54,573 nucleotides of DNA from Entamoeba invadens IP1 (taxonomy: Eukaryota > Evosea > Mastigamoebida > Endamoebidae), in assembly GCF_000330505.1 (NCBI RefSeq), contig NW_004443736.1:29713-84285 (forward strand), written 5' to 3'. The notes below the pieces were generated by a model. That model was not told the DNA's origin. It did no database searches and saw only the letters and a list, made by a program, of their open reading frames with translations. Both the position numbers and the translations under genes were made by a program. The first letter of the stretch is position 1; each line of letters opens with the position of its first letter. Positions 20,701-32,060 of this stretch are shown piece by piece.

Positions 20701-22611
20701 GGGTTAATAATGGTAAAATTTAAGTTATTTGTGTGACATTTTTTAAAACAGAAAAAACAATTCATTGTGATTGATTTTATTATGTGACTCAATAATGTGG
20801 TTGTATTTTTTTCTTCCGAAACTTTTTGTTCATAATTACATATAATCAAAATAATGTAAATTTGCTATTTAACTAACTTTTTATTATTTTTATAATACAA
20901 AAAACAAGATTAATCACGTGTATTTTATAAACACAACAACATTAATAAAAGAATTAAGTGGAGCCACTTATTGAATATTAATTTTTAATAAATTTAATTT
21001 AACTGATTAAAAGAGTTTCACTGTCAATAACTAAACTCTCATTTCGAAAAGTTCAATTATAATATAAGGCAACTTATGAATTTAAACACAATACCTTTAA
21101 AAAATGATTAAACATTAAACCAAGTTTAAGAGTATATATTTGTTTACAACAATTTATATTACCAACTTATTGATTCAAAACATTTTAACATAAGATATAT
21201 AAAAATAAATTTGCTCGGTGTCAAAGGGTTAAAAAACTTCAATAAAAATCCTTATGAACAAAATAATTGTTTAATAATACAAACAATCAAAATTAATCAT
21301 TTTTTCTACAATTTTTAATAACACACAAAATCAAATAGTAACAACACCAATACAGTTTAAATAACAAAAAGGTGTAGTAAACGTGATACTTGATTTTGAA
21401 CAAAAAAATCAATAGTATGCTTTAATTTTAATCGTTTGAATAACATACAAGTGTAAACTCTTGAATAAAAAATAATTAAAACAAAAAAAAATTAAACTCA
21501 CAAAAAAAATAAACCACGTTATTGTTTCTACATTGTAACTTATACTTGTTTAAATTTGTACTTTAAACAACAATTATAACTATATTTAAAAATAATAATT
21601 ATTTAAAACCATTGTATTGTAACAAGTTTATATTGTGAAAATTTTACAACTAAAAACATGGTTAATTAAAATAATCTATAAAAATAATACTACATTTTTC
21701 AAAATAAACCGAATTTGAGTAATTCAACATTTCCTTTATGTGTACTTTATATTTTGATAAATATTTTTTATATATTAGCAAATCAAATTTTTATGGTGTT
21801 TTCAAAAAGACAAAAAAATAATTTAATATTTAGAAATAAATGTGTTCTATTTCCGCTATCCACCGATTTTTTGCCATCCAGTCATACGTCCTAAGACATT
21901 TTTATCTAAAAACAATATATTACAGTTGTATTAATTAGGACCACCACAAAACGGGATAAAATTATAAATATTGAATAATAAGCGGATTTGAAACAATAAC
22001 ATCAAAAAAAGTACAAATATATGTATATTTTTTATTATAAGGTTACAAAAAGGTTGTTTTTTGGGATGAAACAATATAAGTGTTGTTTAAAGTATGAATA
22101 AAATATTACTTATACAAGAGCTAAAATCGAAAGTTTAATATGGTAAAATTGTTCTTAATAAATATTTTTTTGTTCAACCATGTTTAACTTTAACACAACG
22201 ATTCAATTAACCAGTTTATTCAAGTTTTCAAAGAAACCAATGATTCTTCTCTTAAAATAATTTATTTGATGAATCTCTTTTCATTCAGCAAAATTTGGAC
22301 ATCGAAATAAAGTAAAAAATATATAAATTATTTGAATAAAAAACATTCTGCAAATAATTGATGATGATTAAACAAATTCAACAACGGAAAATAAAACAAC
22401 ATTAAGAATAAACATTACTTTGACTCAAATGGGTATTAACAATGGAAACAGTTCAAACATAAGATTTCACAAAAATTATAATTGTAAGTTTTTTAATTCT
22501 ATTTAAAAAAACACAACAATGAACGATTTTTATAATAATAGTTAATTATAATTATAATAAAAATGTAATAAAATAAACAATTTAAACAAATTTATTCTTT
22601 TAAAAAGTGAC
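17791..22611. other. Gene-free AT-rich region (4.8 kb)
   Basis: No ORF of coding quality appears on either strand. The region is mostly A/T runs. The only clear structure is the inverted-repeat element at about 18765-18997. CTATCCAC and TTTTTGCCATCCA-type motifs near 18230-18275 recur, partly inverted, near 21850-21885, but are too short to call an element. An intron-rich gene or RNA gene could be missed here. Confidence 0.55.
18765..18997. mobile_element. MITE-like inverted-repeat element, about 233 bp
   Basis: The ends, about 45 bp long, are imperfect inverse copies. The left has AAAGAGCACCAGAAAACTGT followed by CGTACATCAGAAAATAGTCG. The right, read inversely, has AAAGACCAACAGAAAATAGT, then CTTACAGCAAGAAAATTGTCG, and both continue TACAC. 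TA lies outside each end (18763-18764 and 18998-18999). The right end starts CAGT as in mariner elements; the left end has lost it. It is more decayed than the element at 14.8 kb. Confidence 0.6.
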
Positions 22612-23097
22612 TTAATTATTCAATGCGTCATTAAAACTGTTGATATAATACTTAATGAATTCTTCGTGACTGATTCTTTTGTTTTTATTGACGTCGAGTT
22701 TATTAAAAATGCACTCGAGTGTTTCGTCGTCTTCTCCTTTTTTAAGCACTTTTTTCAATTCGTTTTTGTCGATCGTCCCATTGTGATTGTTATCAATCAA
22801 ATAGAAAATGTAACTAGTCAGTCCCCGCAATTTATCAGTCCCAAGGGAAGATGGAAGGATGTCGGCTATGTTCGTGAACTCACGTTTACTTATCATCCCA
22901 TCAGCTTTATTAAATAATCCCTTCCCATCCGCATAATTGAAGTAATACATAAAGAGCTCTTCAACTATTGCTTGTGCTTTAGAATTCAGTGGACCAAATT
23001 TGTAAAATTCAACCATCCCAAGACGAAACTCTTGCTCGGATATAGTCCCATCGCCATTCTTGTCGAGAAAGTCGAATAAAGTCGCTTGATCTACCAT
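22612..23097 (-). CDS. EF-hand calcium-binding protein
   Basis: The 161-aa protein has four EF-hand positions. Loop 1 (DKNGDGTISEQE) and loop 3 (DNNHNGTIDKNE) match the 12-residue Ca2+ loop well. Loop 4 (DVNKNKRISHEE) fits, with Lys-Arg at loop positions 6-7 where Gly usually sits at 6. The second site is degenerate, with an insertion (ADGKGLFNKADGMISKREF). There is no signal peptide or membrane segment, so it is probably a cytosolic calcium sensor or buffer of calmodulin-like size. Entamoeba has many such proteins, and the exact member cannot be named. Flanking DNA is AT-rich on both sides, and its G+C content is higher than its surroundings. The ATG gives the first EF-hand helix directly. 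Confidence 0.88.
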   Translation of the reverse strand: MVDQATLFDFLDKNGDGTISEQEFRLGMVEFYKFGPLNSKAQAIVEELFMYYFNYADGKGLFNKADGMISKREFTNIADILPSSLGTDKLRGLTSYIFYLIDNNHNGTIDKNELKKVLKKGEDDETLECIFNKLDVNKNKRISHEEFIKYYINSFNDALNN

Positions 23098-24344
23098 TCA
23101 AATGTCGTGTAATTACAGTTGATATTTTTTATAGATTGTAAACTCTAATTATGCTAAAAATACAACAAAAACAAGTATTGTTTCTACAATTAAAGTTTTA
23201 ACTATATATTATAATAAAAATGTTATTTAATATAGTTATTTAATTTTTATTTGTTATAATCGTTAAAAAGTGTTTTATTAGTATTTTTCAATCTTTTTTA
23301 ATTTTTTCATCAATTTTTTATAATGGGTGTTTACAATCATATGGTGACAGAATTATAATACATAATGGTTTGTAATCAAAATGTATTAACATATTGTTTT
23401 ATTTTTTGAATTGTTGGTGTTTGTAATTAATAAATAAAAAAAGTAATGACTTGTCAATATCAAAAACTTTGTTTTTTGATTAAAAATGAAAATAAAACAT
23501 GTGAAGTTCTACTTATTAATAATGTCAATTACGAATAATAACATCATTTTTATTTTTTGTTGATAAATAATAATTTAAAAGTTTAAAGGAAATGGTTTTA
23601 CTTAATAAGGTGAAGTAACTATTGAATTAACACTTGAAATTGTTTCTATTTCATATACATTTAAAAGAATGTTATTTACAATTTAAATGTATTCAAAAAA
23701 ACAAGAAAATAAGTCGTGTTAATATTTTAAATACATTAAAAATATGTACATTATATTGTTGTTAAGTTATTGATATTATAATAAATACATTATACAAAGT
23801 ATATTAAAAATTTTACGTGTTTGTTATTTTGTTTATGTTTGTTTTTTTAATATATAATCGATACAAAACCGATTAAAATAAAAAAAAGAATATTGTTATT
23901 ATCATTATATGTTTATACCAATTTTAATAATACATTCTTATCTTTCAATTTTAATTTTAAAATATATCATTATCAGATATCATAAATATTTGATACAAGT
24001 CTTTAAAACATTTATAATAATTAAAAAACTAGTGATACTTTTGAAGCAGTTTTTTATATCAATTTAAAAATTCGAATTTGTTTCAATATGTTTATTTTTT
24101 GAAATTAATTGTATCAATCAATTATATATTCATATAAAAAACATTTTTATATTTTGCATTGTACAGAATTATAAAGATAATTAATACACAATCATCACTT
24201 TTAAGATAAAATGATATTGATAATATTTTAAAAGTCCAATGAATATGTCATTATCAAGTTTCCAAATTTTTTATTATGTTCATAAATTTTAAAAATGTTT
24301 TTTAACCAAATATATACCAATAAATCAACTGTTAAATTATAATA
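23098..24344. other. Divergent AT-rich intergenic region
   Basis: This is the shared upstream region of the EF-hand gene (-) and a BspA-like gene (+). No gene was seen. A TATATACCAATAAAT stretch near 24309-24323, just before the LRR gene, resembles the TATA-like sequence upstream of the 2665 gene (TATAAATACCAAT). Confidence 0.45.
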
Positions 24345-25385
24345 ATGAGTAAACTGGACAAATACAATGGTATGATTGTTTCAAGTTATTTTAAAACGGT
24401 TTCTGATTTTATAAAGTTCTTATTTGTATGTAAAAAATTTGTAGATAACATGGAGAAGTTTCATTACAACCCAGTTCCTTTAACTTTACGTTCTATCTCT
24501 TTTTTCCCTAAAATAGAGACTCTTTGCTTATACACTCCTTCAGATGAAAACTTTGGCGTCTTTTCTCGCCATCCGAATATTCTCCGTCTTTTGCTCCAGA
24601 AACCACGCGAATTTTTTAAAGTACGAGTTCTTTATGATTTTGACTATTTTGAGTCATTGAAATATCCAAGTGACAAGTTTGATTATAAAAAATTAACCTT
24701 TACATATACAGACAAAGACCGAATTTTCAAGGAAACAACAAAAAATGTTGTAATTCCAAAAACAGTCAAAAAACTGGGTACTGAAAGTTTTAGTAGTTTT
24801 TATAAATTAGAACGTGTGAACATTCCACCAAATGTAGTTTTTATTGGTGAAAGTTGTTTTAAGACATGTTATAATATAACAACATTAACACTTCCATCCA
24901 ACTTGACTGAAATTGGCGCGGTTGCTTTTGCTACATTAGAGTCTTTAAAAAGCATAATAATTCCAAAGTACATCACTTCTTTAAAAGCTTATACTTTTGC
25001 TGATTGTCGTGAACTTGTGGATGTAGAACTTCCTGAACATCTTGAAATAATTGAGAAATGTTGTTTTAATAAATGTCAAAAGCTACAGAATGTGATAATA
25101 CCAAATGGTGTTTCAGAGATTGGAAACAATGCCTTTGAAGGGTGTGCTATGAGTCAAATAAGTATTCCAACTTGTTTAAAAACTATAGAAAAATTTACCT
25201 TCTATGGGTGTAAAAATCTGGTGGAAGTAAAAGGTTTGGAATGTGTAATAACATTTAAAACATTTGCTTTTGGTGGACATACTAAACTCAATAAAGTTGA
25301 AATTGACAAAACCGCAATATTGGAAAATGATGCATTTGGAGAGCAAATTAATGTTGTTAGAATCGATTCACATCAGTTTAAATAA
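24345..25385 (+). CDS. BspA-like leucine-rich repeat protein
   Basis: The 346-aa protein starts MSKLDKYNGMIVSSYFKTVS, the canonical Entamoeba BspA-like F-box-like start, followed by FHYNPVPLT and FFPKIETLCLY. LRR_5 repeats run from about residue 135 to the end (FKTCYNITTLTLPSNLTEIG, FNKCQKLQNVIIPNGVSEIG). No signal peptide, membrane segment or lipidation signal is visible. It is one of five BspA-type copies in this window and looks intact. Function in the amoeba is not established; LRR_5 solenoids are generally protein-binding. Confidence 0.9.
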   Translation: MSKLDKYNGMIVSSYFKTVSDFIKFLFVCKKFVDNMEKFHYNPVPLTLRSISFFPKIETLCLYTPSDENFGVFSRHPNILRLLLQKPREFFKVRVLYDFDYFESLKYPSDKFDYKKLTFTYTDKDRIFKETTKNVVIPKTVKKLGTESFSSFYKLERVNIPPNVVFIGESCFKTCYNITTLTLPSNLTEIGAVAFATLESLKSIIIPKYITSLKAYTFADCRELVDVELPEHLEIIEKCCFNKCQKLQNVIIPNGVSEIGNNAFEGCAMSQISIPTCLKTIEKFTFYGCKNLVEVKGLECVITFKTFAFGGHTKLNKVEIDKTAILENDAFGEQINVVRIDSHQFK

Positions 25386-25759
25386 CATGAACGTGTAATT
25401 ATATTACAACGTAAGTAAATATATACATATAACAAACAAATAGTATTGATGTCTTTATCTATACTTATAATATCAAATTAATACAAATGATAAAATAGTT
25501 AATAACAATCAAATGAATATTATAATGTTAGAATATTTAAAAATAGTTGTGTATCAATAAAACTGTTCTACAATTTTTTCAATTTACTTATCTTCGACCT
25601 TTTCATACATAAATTTAAATATGTAAGAAATGGTTGTTGATTTGTAATTTTAGTAATATATTAAAATGTTATATTAAAATGTTATACAAAAAAGTGAACT
25701 TTTAAAATTTAAGCAAAAACTTGTAATGACTGACTTCGACATAGTTTCTGTATTTTTCT
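25386..25759. other. Convergent AT-rich spacer
   Basis: This spacer lies between the 3' ends of the LRR gene and the large minus-strand gene. It contains a 13-bp tandem duplication (TATATTAAAATGT twice, 25657-25682). Confidence 0.5.
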
Positions 25760-28729
25760 TCAAATCTTTTGTTCCATAGCCAATCCCGTAGTTGCTTTCT
25801 TCTCTTGTTTCTTCTCGACTTTCATTTCTGTTTGTGTATCACAATTTTCTGCTGTTTGTCGACTTTTTTCATCTTTTTTCCTGTCGATAGCATACCCCTC
25901 GATATTCTTCCCGTCACTATTTGAATGTTCCAAGACAGGTACAGGGACTTGTTCGACCTTTGGTTGGACACTTTGTCTTGCTCTAGTCTTTGGTTTTGGT
26001 GATTCTTTGATGTAGGTATTTGGCATCTCCTGGACTTCCTTTCTAAATCTTGGGTCCTTATTCATTGCCATCTTCATGTACTCCAATTTCCGTTTAGCGT
26101 TTTCAACCTTCTCTGCTTTAATATGTTTGACACGCTCCTCCTCCATCTGCTTTTGCTTCTCCACAAGTTCCTTCTCGACCGTTTCCTTCCCTTCCTTGAC
26201 CATTCGAATGAGAACTTTAATCGCTTCCTTTGCTTCCTCCGTCATATTCTCCTCCGCACTTGCAACGGCTTTGTCATAAACTCCTTTATAATACTCGTCG
26301 ATCTCCGCTATCCCTATCTCCTTATATTCAGACTTCTCTCCTTCAAGTTTCCACGTCAAATATTGTATTAAATCGGCACTCAATTCCTCCTCTTTGTTCT
26401 CATCTAAATATACCGGTGAAAAATATGGGACATTTTGAGGGTGTTTCGGCTGATACTTGCCGATATAAGGCTCGACTATGCGGACAACTAACTCAATAGT
26501 ATTATTACTATTAAGTATAGTTTCGTTCTCTCCGCCAGCATTTTGAGTGGCGCCAAACTGTGCCAACGTCGGGCCTTGCCCTAAGACGCGGCAACTTGAA
26601 TTCCCAAAATTGAAAGAAGACGACGCACTTGTGTTGACACTACTTAACACACTCGACGGTTCGTCCGTTTCAGTTGCTTCAGAACTCGAAGTTGTATTCT
26701 TTTGATTTACCAACACATTACTATTATGTACACATCTTGAACAAGAAGTCCCTCCTTGACTCTCACTGTCATCACTGCTCTCTTCTTCTTCCTCTTTTTT
26801 CGGCTTTGGAAGGACTTGGTCTGCTGAGGTAATCACTTCAAAGTCACTTTTCTCCCCTTTTTTGTCTGGCTCATTCATCTCATGCAGTTCATGCAACTTA
26901 TTCCACTGCATCTCGTAGTCCTTCACATACAACTTCTTCATCGTGTCTTTCGTCGAAAAGCAGACGCCACGCACTTTCTTTTTATTAATCGTCATATTCC
27001 CAAGTAACGTCGACTCCGTTCTTTTCTTCACATTGTACTTCCTATTCACTTGCTGTGTAATGATTTTATGATAGTCCGCCGTGATGTTCGCCTCCACACA
27101 ATTTTTGATATTCTGCCGCACTTTATATATAAAAAATTTCGCTTCATTCGCCTTTTTGTACTTCTCCACCTCTAAATTGGTCTTCTGCTCTACTCGCTTT
27201 TTAAATCCTTCGTCTCGGGTGAACGGCCCCAACATAAACTCGATCATCCGCTTCGTGTCTTCCTCTATAAATCCATTCACCACAAATAACGAATTCCCCA
27301 CTATCCCATTTTCAAGGTCCTTCTTTTTCGTCAAGAACAACGTCGATGCCTTGAACAGCGGTTTATAAATGATCTCGCGAATCATCATAAAATACTCAGC
27401 TACTGAAGATTGGGGGTGTAACATCCCCCCCGCAATCACCGTTTTATTCGTGTGCTCCAAATTGGTGATCAAGTTGTCCTTATTGTCTTTAACAAAAGAC
27501 ATGTACGTGTAATGCAAATATGAACAGAAGTCATTCACAAAGGCTTCCGTCAGCACGTCCTCCGTTTTCAGTAGCCGAAGCCCAAGAAAGACTGAGAACT
27601 TTTCCGCCCGTTGCCGCGTCTTGTAATTATCGACGTTCGTCGGATCAAACAGAAATTTGTATTTCTCGTTCTCCGGGGACTTACAAGCAGCTGTAAAGGC
27701 GGTATACCCCTCCATCATATCTTTCATCAAAGTTTCATTCTTTTCTCGTATAGTGTTGTCGCGCGTCTCTTTAAAGCACTTTAATATGAAGAGCTCCGGG
27801 TACGTCGACGCAAGTAGAGTGATTGCATCGCGTTGCTGTAACATATACATTTCAAGTGTTTTCACTGTGGAGAGTAATTGGGGTTCATTTAATGTGAACG
27901 GTAAGACGGTAATCGGGTCGATTTGGTCTTGAGTCATTTTCAAACATTGTCCCATGACCATTTCAACGCGTTTAATGTTGTCGTATTTTAACTTAATCCG
28001 ATCTAATAGAACACCATTCACACGCTCAGCTACCTCCTCGTAAGTACTAAAGAACTTATTCCAATACAAATTAAGCTCTTTAGTGTTCGTCAAGACGCGC
28101 TTCTGATATTTAAAGAGCTTCTCTATAAGCTTCTCTGTAGTATTAATAGTCTTGTGAGGGTATTCCCTCTCTAATTCCTTTAATAAGAACATCTCAAAGA
28201 TCGCAGAGAAGTTCTTATAAATCGTCGCGTCGGGCGTCTCCCCATAAGAGTTTGAGATGTCTTTCATTAAAGTACTTCCACGTATCATCATCGCATTTAA
28301 GATGGGGGCACACCCCTTTAAATCACTAATAAACTTCTCTTGCGTCTCAGGACTTGTTATAGACTTCTCTGGACTCTCAGCATCTTCTGGCTTGACTTGG
28401 ATATAGACGTCCCGCAATGCTGAATACCGATCACTAAAGTCAACATAAGCCGTGTTGAAATCTTTGTTCTTCTGAAGAATTTCCTTCTTCTTATTGAACT
28501 TGTCCAGCGTCTTATCTTTAAAGAAATATAATGAGAAGGAACGATATAAATCCTGTTTCCGAGTACACCAGGATTGAATGTAGTCAAGGTTTAAATAGAA
28601 GTATACATAGTAATCAATCGCCTTCCGAAATCGAATAAATAACTCGTCTTTCGGGTTGTCTATAAACGCTTTCGTATCATCTGCGAGGGCTAACCCTTCT
28701 TGTTTCTTCGTGCGCATTGCGTCAGTCAT
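25760..28729 (-). CDS. Large helical protein of unrecognised family
   Basis: The frame opens at a TTG (28747), but the ATG at 28729 (MTDAMRTKKQEGLALADD) is the better start and gives 989 aa. Residues 1 to about 610 are mostly alpha-helical without membrane segments. A Ser/Glu-rich, low-complexity linker follows (EEEEESSDDSESQGG, then a Ser/Thr run). The C-terminal third has a Glu/Lys-rich coiled coil (VEKELVEKQKQMEEERVKHI) and a short conserved-looking motif, EVQEMPNTYIKESPKPK. The same helical core and the MPN-Y motif recur in the head-to-head pseudogene at 29390, which defines a family. The G+C content is clearly higher than in neighbouring genes. I recognise no catalytic motif and do not assign a function; a cytosolic scaffold is possible. 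Confidence 0.82.
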   Translation of the reverse strand: MTDAMRTKKQEGLALADDTKAFIDNPKDELFIRFRKAIDYYVYFYLNLDYIQSWCTRKQDLYRSFSLYFFKDKTLDKFNKKKEILQKNKDFNTAYVDFSDRYSALRDVYIQVKPEDAESPEKSITSPETQEKFISDLKGCAPILNAMMIRGSTLMKDISNSYGETPDATIYKNFSAIFEMFLLKELEREYPHKTINTTEKLIEKLFKYQKRVLTNTKELNLYWNKFFSTYEEVAERVNGVLLDRIKLKYDNIKRVEMVMGQCLKMTQDQIDPITVLPFTLNEPQLLSTVKTLEMYMLQQRDAITLLASTYPELFILKCFKETRDNTIREKNETLMKDMMEGYTAFTAACKSPENEKYKFLFDPTNVDNYKTRQRAEKFSVFLGLRLLKTEDVLTEAFVNDFCSYLHYTYMSFVKDNKDNLITNLEHTNKTVIAGGMLHPQSSVAEYFMMIREIIYKPLFKASTLFLTKKKDLENGIVGNSLFVVNGFIEEDTKRMIEFMLGPFTRDEGFKKRVEQKTNLEVEKYKKANEAKFFIYKVRQNIKNCVEANITADYHKIITQQVNRKYNVKKRTESTLLGNMTINKKKVRGVCFSTKDTMKKLYVKDYEMQWNKLHELHEMNEPDKKGEKSDFEVITSADQVLPKPKKEEEEESSDDSESQGGTSCSRCVHNSNVLVNQKNTTSSSEATETDEPSSVLSSVNTSASSSFNFGNSSCRVLGQGPTLAQFGATQNAGGENETILNSNNTIELVVRIVEPYIGKYQPKHPQNVPYFSPVYLDENKEEELSADLIQYLTWKLEGEKSEYKEIGIAEIDEYYKGVYDKAVASAEENMTEEAKEAIKVLIRMVKEGKETVEKELVEKQKQMEEERVKHIKAEKVENAKRKLEYMKMAMNKDPRFRKEVQEMPNTYIKESPKPKTRARQSVQPKVEQVPVPVLEHSNSDGKNIEGYAIDRKKDEKSRQTAENCDTQTEMKVEKKQEKKATTGLAMEQKI

Positions 28730-29389
28730 AACGAATCTCAATTTCAAGTTCTGTGTCAGTCAAACTACTTTTTTTTTATTAGTATCATATTATAATTTTA
28801 TTATAAATTATAGTACTTTTTTAAAATTTCTAGAAATTGTTTTTTTTATGAAATTTAGAAAATTTTTTAAGAATTAAAATTTTTTGTTGTTTTTTTAAAG
28901 AAATCATTTAGAGAAAAATTCAAAAATTGAAAAGATAAATGTGTCTTTTTGCTGTTTAATAATTAAATAATGTTTATTATTAAAAAGCTATCAATTAATT
29001 ATTATAAAACAGAATTATTTTTAATAAAAGTCTAAATAATTATATTATTCATATTAGTTTTAAACTATATTAATTAATTCATTTTGTTTTTGTCTTTTTT
29101 ATTAAAAAAAAAAAACTTGAATTTTATTAAATTCAAGTTTTTAATAATCGAAAATTTCAAAGTTTATGACATATTTATTACCTGTTTTAAAATATTCATT
29201 ATGTGTAATAATAATAAGGAAAAAACACTAAAAATTAACAAAAAATTATTTATTATTTGTATAATAAATCAATATAAAAAATTTAGTGTTTTTTATATCT
29301 AAGTGATAATTCCAAAGAAGTCGAATAAAAGAAGATAAACTGTTTCATATCAAAAACTCGAAAATGGTGTCACAAACTCGAAATGTGAA
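28730..29389. other. Divergent promoter region between paralogues
   Basis: This is the 660-bp AT-rich region between the head-to-head intact gene and its pseudogene. It holds a palindrome at about 29101-29149 (ACTTGAATTT-TATT-AAATTCAAGT with flanking A/T pairs) that could extrude as a cruciform. Just upstream of the pseudogene the motif AAACTCGAAA is repeated. Confidence 0.5.
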
Positions 29390-32060
29390 ATGAAAACAGA
29401 TTCACCGACATATCATCCCTATCACTCCCCCACACAACCCACACTCAGATGTTATCCGAATCAAGCCGTTTCAGATCGGTGTCCTCTTTTTGTTGATCGA
29501 AAAACAGACGATTTATTAACTCGTTTTCGAGCCGCTTTTAAGTACTTTTTTACTTTTAGTACGACTTTAGAGTCATTGAAACATGATGCCATGGAGTATC
29601 AAACCTCTTTTTCTCGCATATTCCCTTTTTGACATCAAACCGACTGATTCGAAGTATATTGAACTCCACGATTTATTATCACAAGGAGAAGCCCCATGAG
29701 GCGTACCACACTTTTGTCTCAAGCAGTGTTTGGTTGGTTGATGGGAGTTTAAGTTTAGAGAGCATTGAGCGACCCCGAAGATGCTTGGAGTACACCCAGA
29801 CGACCAAATAGCCCTTTTTAGAGGATGTTGTCCCACAAACAGACTTAATGAATCGACTCCTCAACAGAGCAAAATTGTACTACAAAAAGATCACAACGAG
29901 TCTTGGAGAGTCTCAAGAGTGTAAAGTGTACAAGAAACTGACGTATTTCACTGAGAAGATACTCTATAAAGAGCTACGTGATATGTACAATATAAGACCA
30001 GTTCTAGACGAATGCGCTGTGGTGGAGAAACAACGACAAAAATATAAAAAGCTCTGGGGGAGGCTTGTGAAGAACATGAATCAAATCGATTTGTATTTGA
30101 GAAGGTACTTGGAGACTTATAATGAGGTCGCAGGACGACTGAAAAAGTTTCAATTCGATGAAATTCAAAACAATCTTCTTAACATTCAGAGATTAAATCA
30201 CGAGCTGAGGTTCAATGATGCATTTTCAAATTTGGGGTTTGACCACTTGTCTTGTATTTGCGAAGATATGAACCCTCGAGACCTCGATGTTGGGATCCAA
30301 CTTTTGCGGGTTCGCTTGAGCCTGGCGAGCGAGACTATAAAGGCGATCTCTTCTGCATTTCCCTTGGTCTTCATTTCTAAATGTTTTAAAAATTTGGAGA
30401 CAGCGGAGGTGGTGCAAAAAGCAGAGTACATACTTAGTGATTTGTATAAGCTTGGGGAGGAGTACGACGCAATTAAAAGGAAGTCGCGACATCCCGAATT
30501 TGATGACAAGCGGATCAAAAGAAATTTCAATGACGTTCAGCGGTGTCAGTGTATTTCCACATCGATTGGTCTTCTTCTTTTAAATATCAAAAGGTACAAC
30601 CAGAAGTTTCTGAGTGACATTGCTCTGATCTTTTTATTTCTTTATTCCACTAAAGTGAGACCCTCCGCGAAGTATTTTGTGCGTGAAGTCGCCAGTTTTA
30701 ATAAAGAAGAAGCCGAGAAACGGAATTTGAAATATGTTGGGGAAAAAGGCGCTGTTGGATTTTGGTATTTATTCCAAGAAAGGATGGAAGAAGAGTTTCT
30801 TTATATTTTAAAGAAGTTTTTAATAAAAATGGACTGCAAAAAAGACGAAGAAAAGAACTCAGAAAATAGAAAAATAGAAAATTTTGAACTTTCTGATTCG
30901 CTCACCGATTTTTTTAAAAACTTTTTAAAAAACTTTTCGAGTGTGAAAGACGAGGAGGAAATCGTTTTTAAAAACGAAAAGGTGTTCTTTGAAATCGATA
31001 ACAATTACTTCACAAAAGAGGACGAAATGGGGTATTGGGAAATATTAAAGAAAGTCGACTTTGAGAAGGAAGCCAAGATGAGTAAAGAGGAGACAGAAGC
31101 TTATAACAAACTGACAAGAACTAAAAGCGAAAAACTCGATAAAGCCGGTCAAAGACCAGAACTTAATATGACGTGGAACTATAATTTCGATAAGATGACT
31201 TACTTCAATGAATACGTCAATGGACTGCAAGATGAAGAAAATGTGGAATATTCAGAAATATCACAGATGGGAGGAGAGTGTGTGCAATGTGAAGAAAAAG
31301 ATTTTGGGGCTCAAGAATTTGCGGGAATAGAGCAAAAAAGTGCGAAAGAAAAAGAGGAGGAAATGACACTACACTCGACATCTACTGATAACTTGCAGCC
31401 TAAAATTGAACATTCACAAACAAGACAGAGTGATATACAGCAGAGTGAATATATTCAAATTACTACAAGTAGCGACATTGCAAAGAAATTGACATCGAAA
31501 AGTGACATGACAAAATTTAGCGATGAATGGGATGAACTGTTCCAATACCAACCACGAACTTCTCAGTTAAAAACACTTTACTTTGTACCAACCATCTCAC
31601 CAAGACTACTCAAAGTGTTAAGAGGAGAGATTCCAAGTGTTATTTCACAGTCGGATATATCAAATGACGTATCAGTTGATAATAAATCGAATGAACAAAT
31701 GTCGAAGAAACAAAGCGAAAGTGAAGTGATGCAAGCGAACAAAATTGAACAGCAAATGACTTTAACAAAGACGGGAAATCAAAAAAGGAAAAAGAAGAAG
31801 AAGAAGACGTTGATGTCTATAAAAAGCATTTAATCGAAATAGAAAAACAAAAGGCGGAGAAGTTGGCGGAACAAAAGGCACTGCTGTCAAAAAGCACATT
31901 CATCTCGAAAGAAGATGTAAGGAAAATGCCAAATGTGTATGTGCCACAAACACCTATTAAACCGAAAAACACAATAAACACGGTAAAACCTCATTTCAAA
32001 AATTATGTACCTAAATTTGTGCGGTCGAGAAGTGACGTAAAGGATTATGAAAATTTATAA
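29390..32060 (+). pseudogene. Pseudogene paralogous to the 25760-28729 gene
   Basis: The reading sense moves through several frames. 29390-29627 gives a segment like the paralogue's N-terminus (DDLLTRFRAAFKYFFTF against DELFIRFRKAIDYYVYF). It then shifts at about 29628 (FDIKPTDSKYIELHDLLSQG) and again at about 29695 (HEAYHTFV), and meets a TAG at 29809-29811. From 29812 a long frame runs to 31833 with the helical core (YFTEKILYKELRDMYNIRP; AISSAFPLVFISKCFKN). A further shift in the A/G-rich Lys run at about 31790-31825 leads to the C-terminal coil and MPNVYVPQTPIKPK, ending at 32060. Three shifts and one stop against a retained 660-codon core suggest recent inactivation. Poor sequence quality is an alternative, as the N gap is close. 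Confidence 0.75.

Noticed and set aside
18230..21890. 3.6-kb element bounded by CTATCCAC/TTTTTGCCATCCA motifs
   Set aside because: The shared motifs are only 8-13 bp and do not align as consistent terminal repeats with target duplications.
26076..26499. Plus-strand frames opposite the 25760-28729 gene
   Set aside because: Antisense shadows of the higher-GC coding sequence; Ser/Leu/Phe-rich with no independent support.
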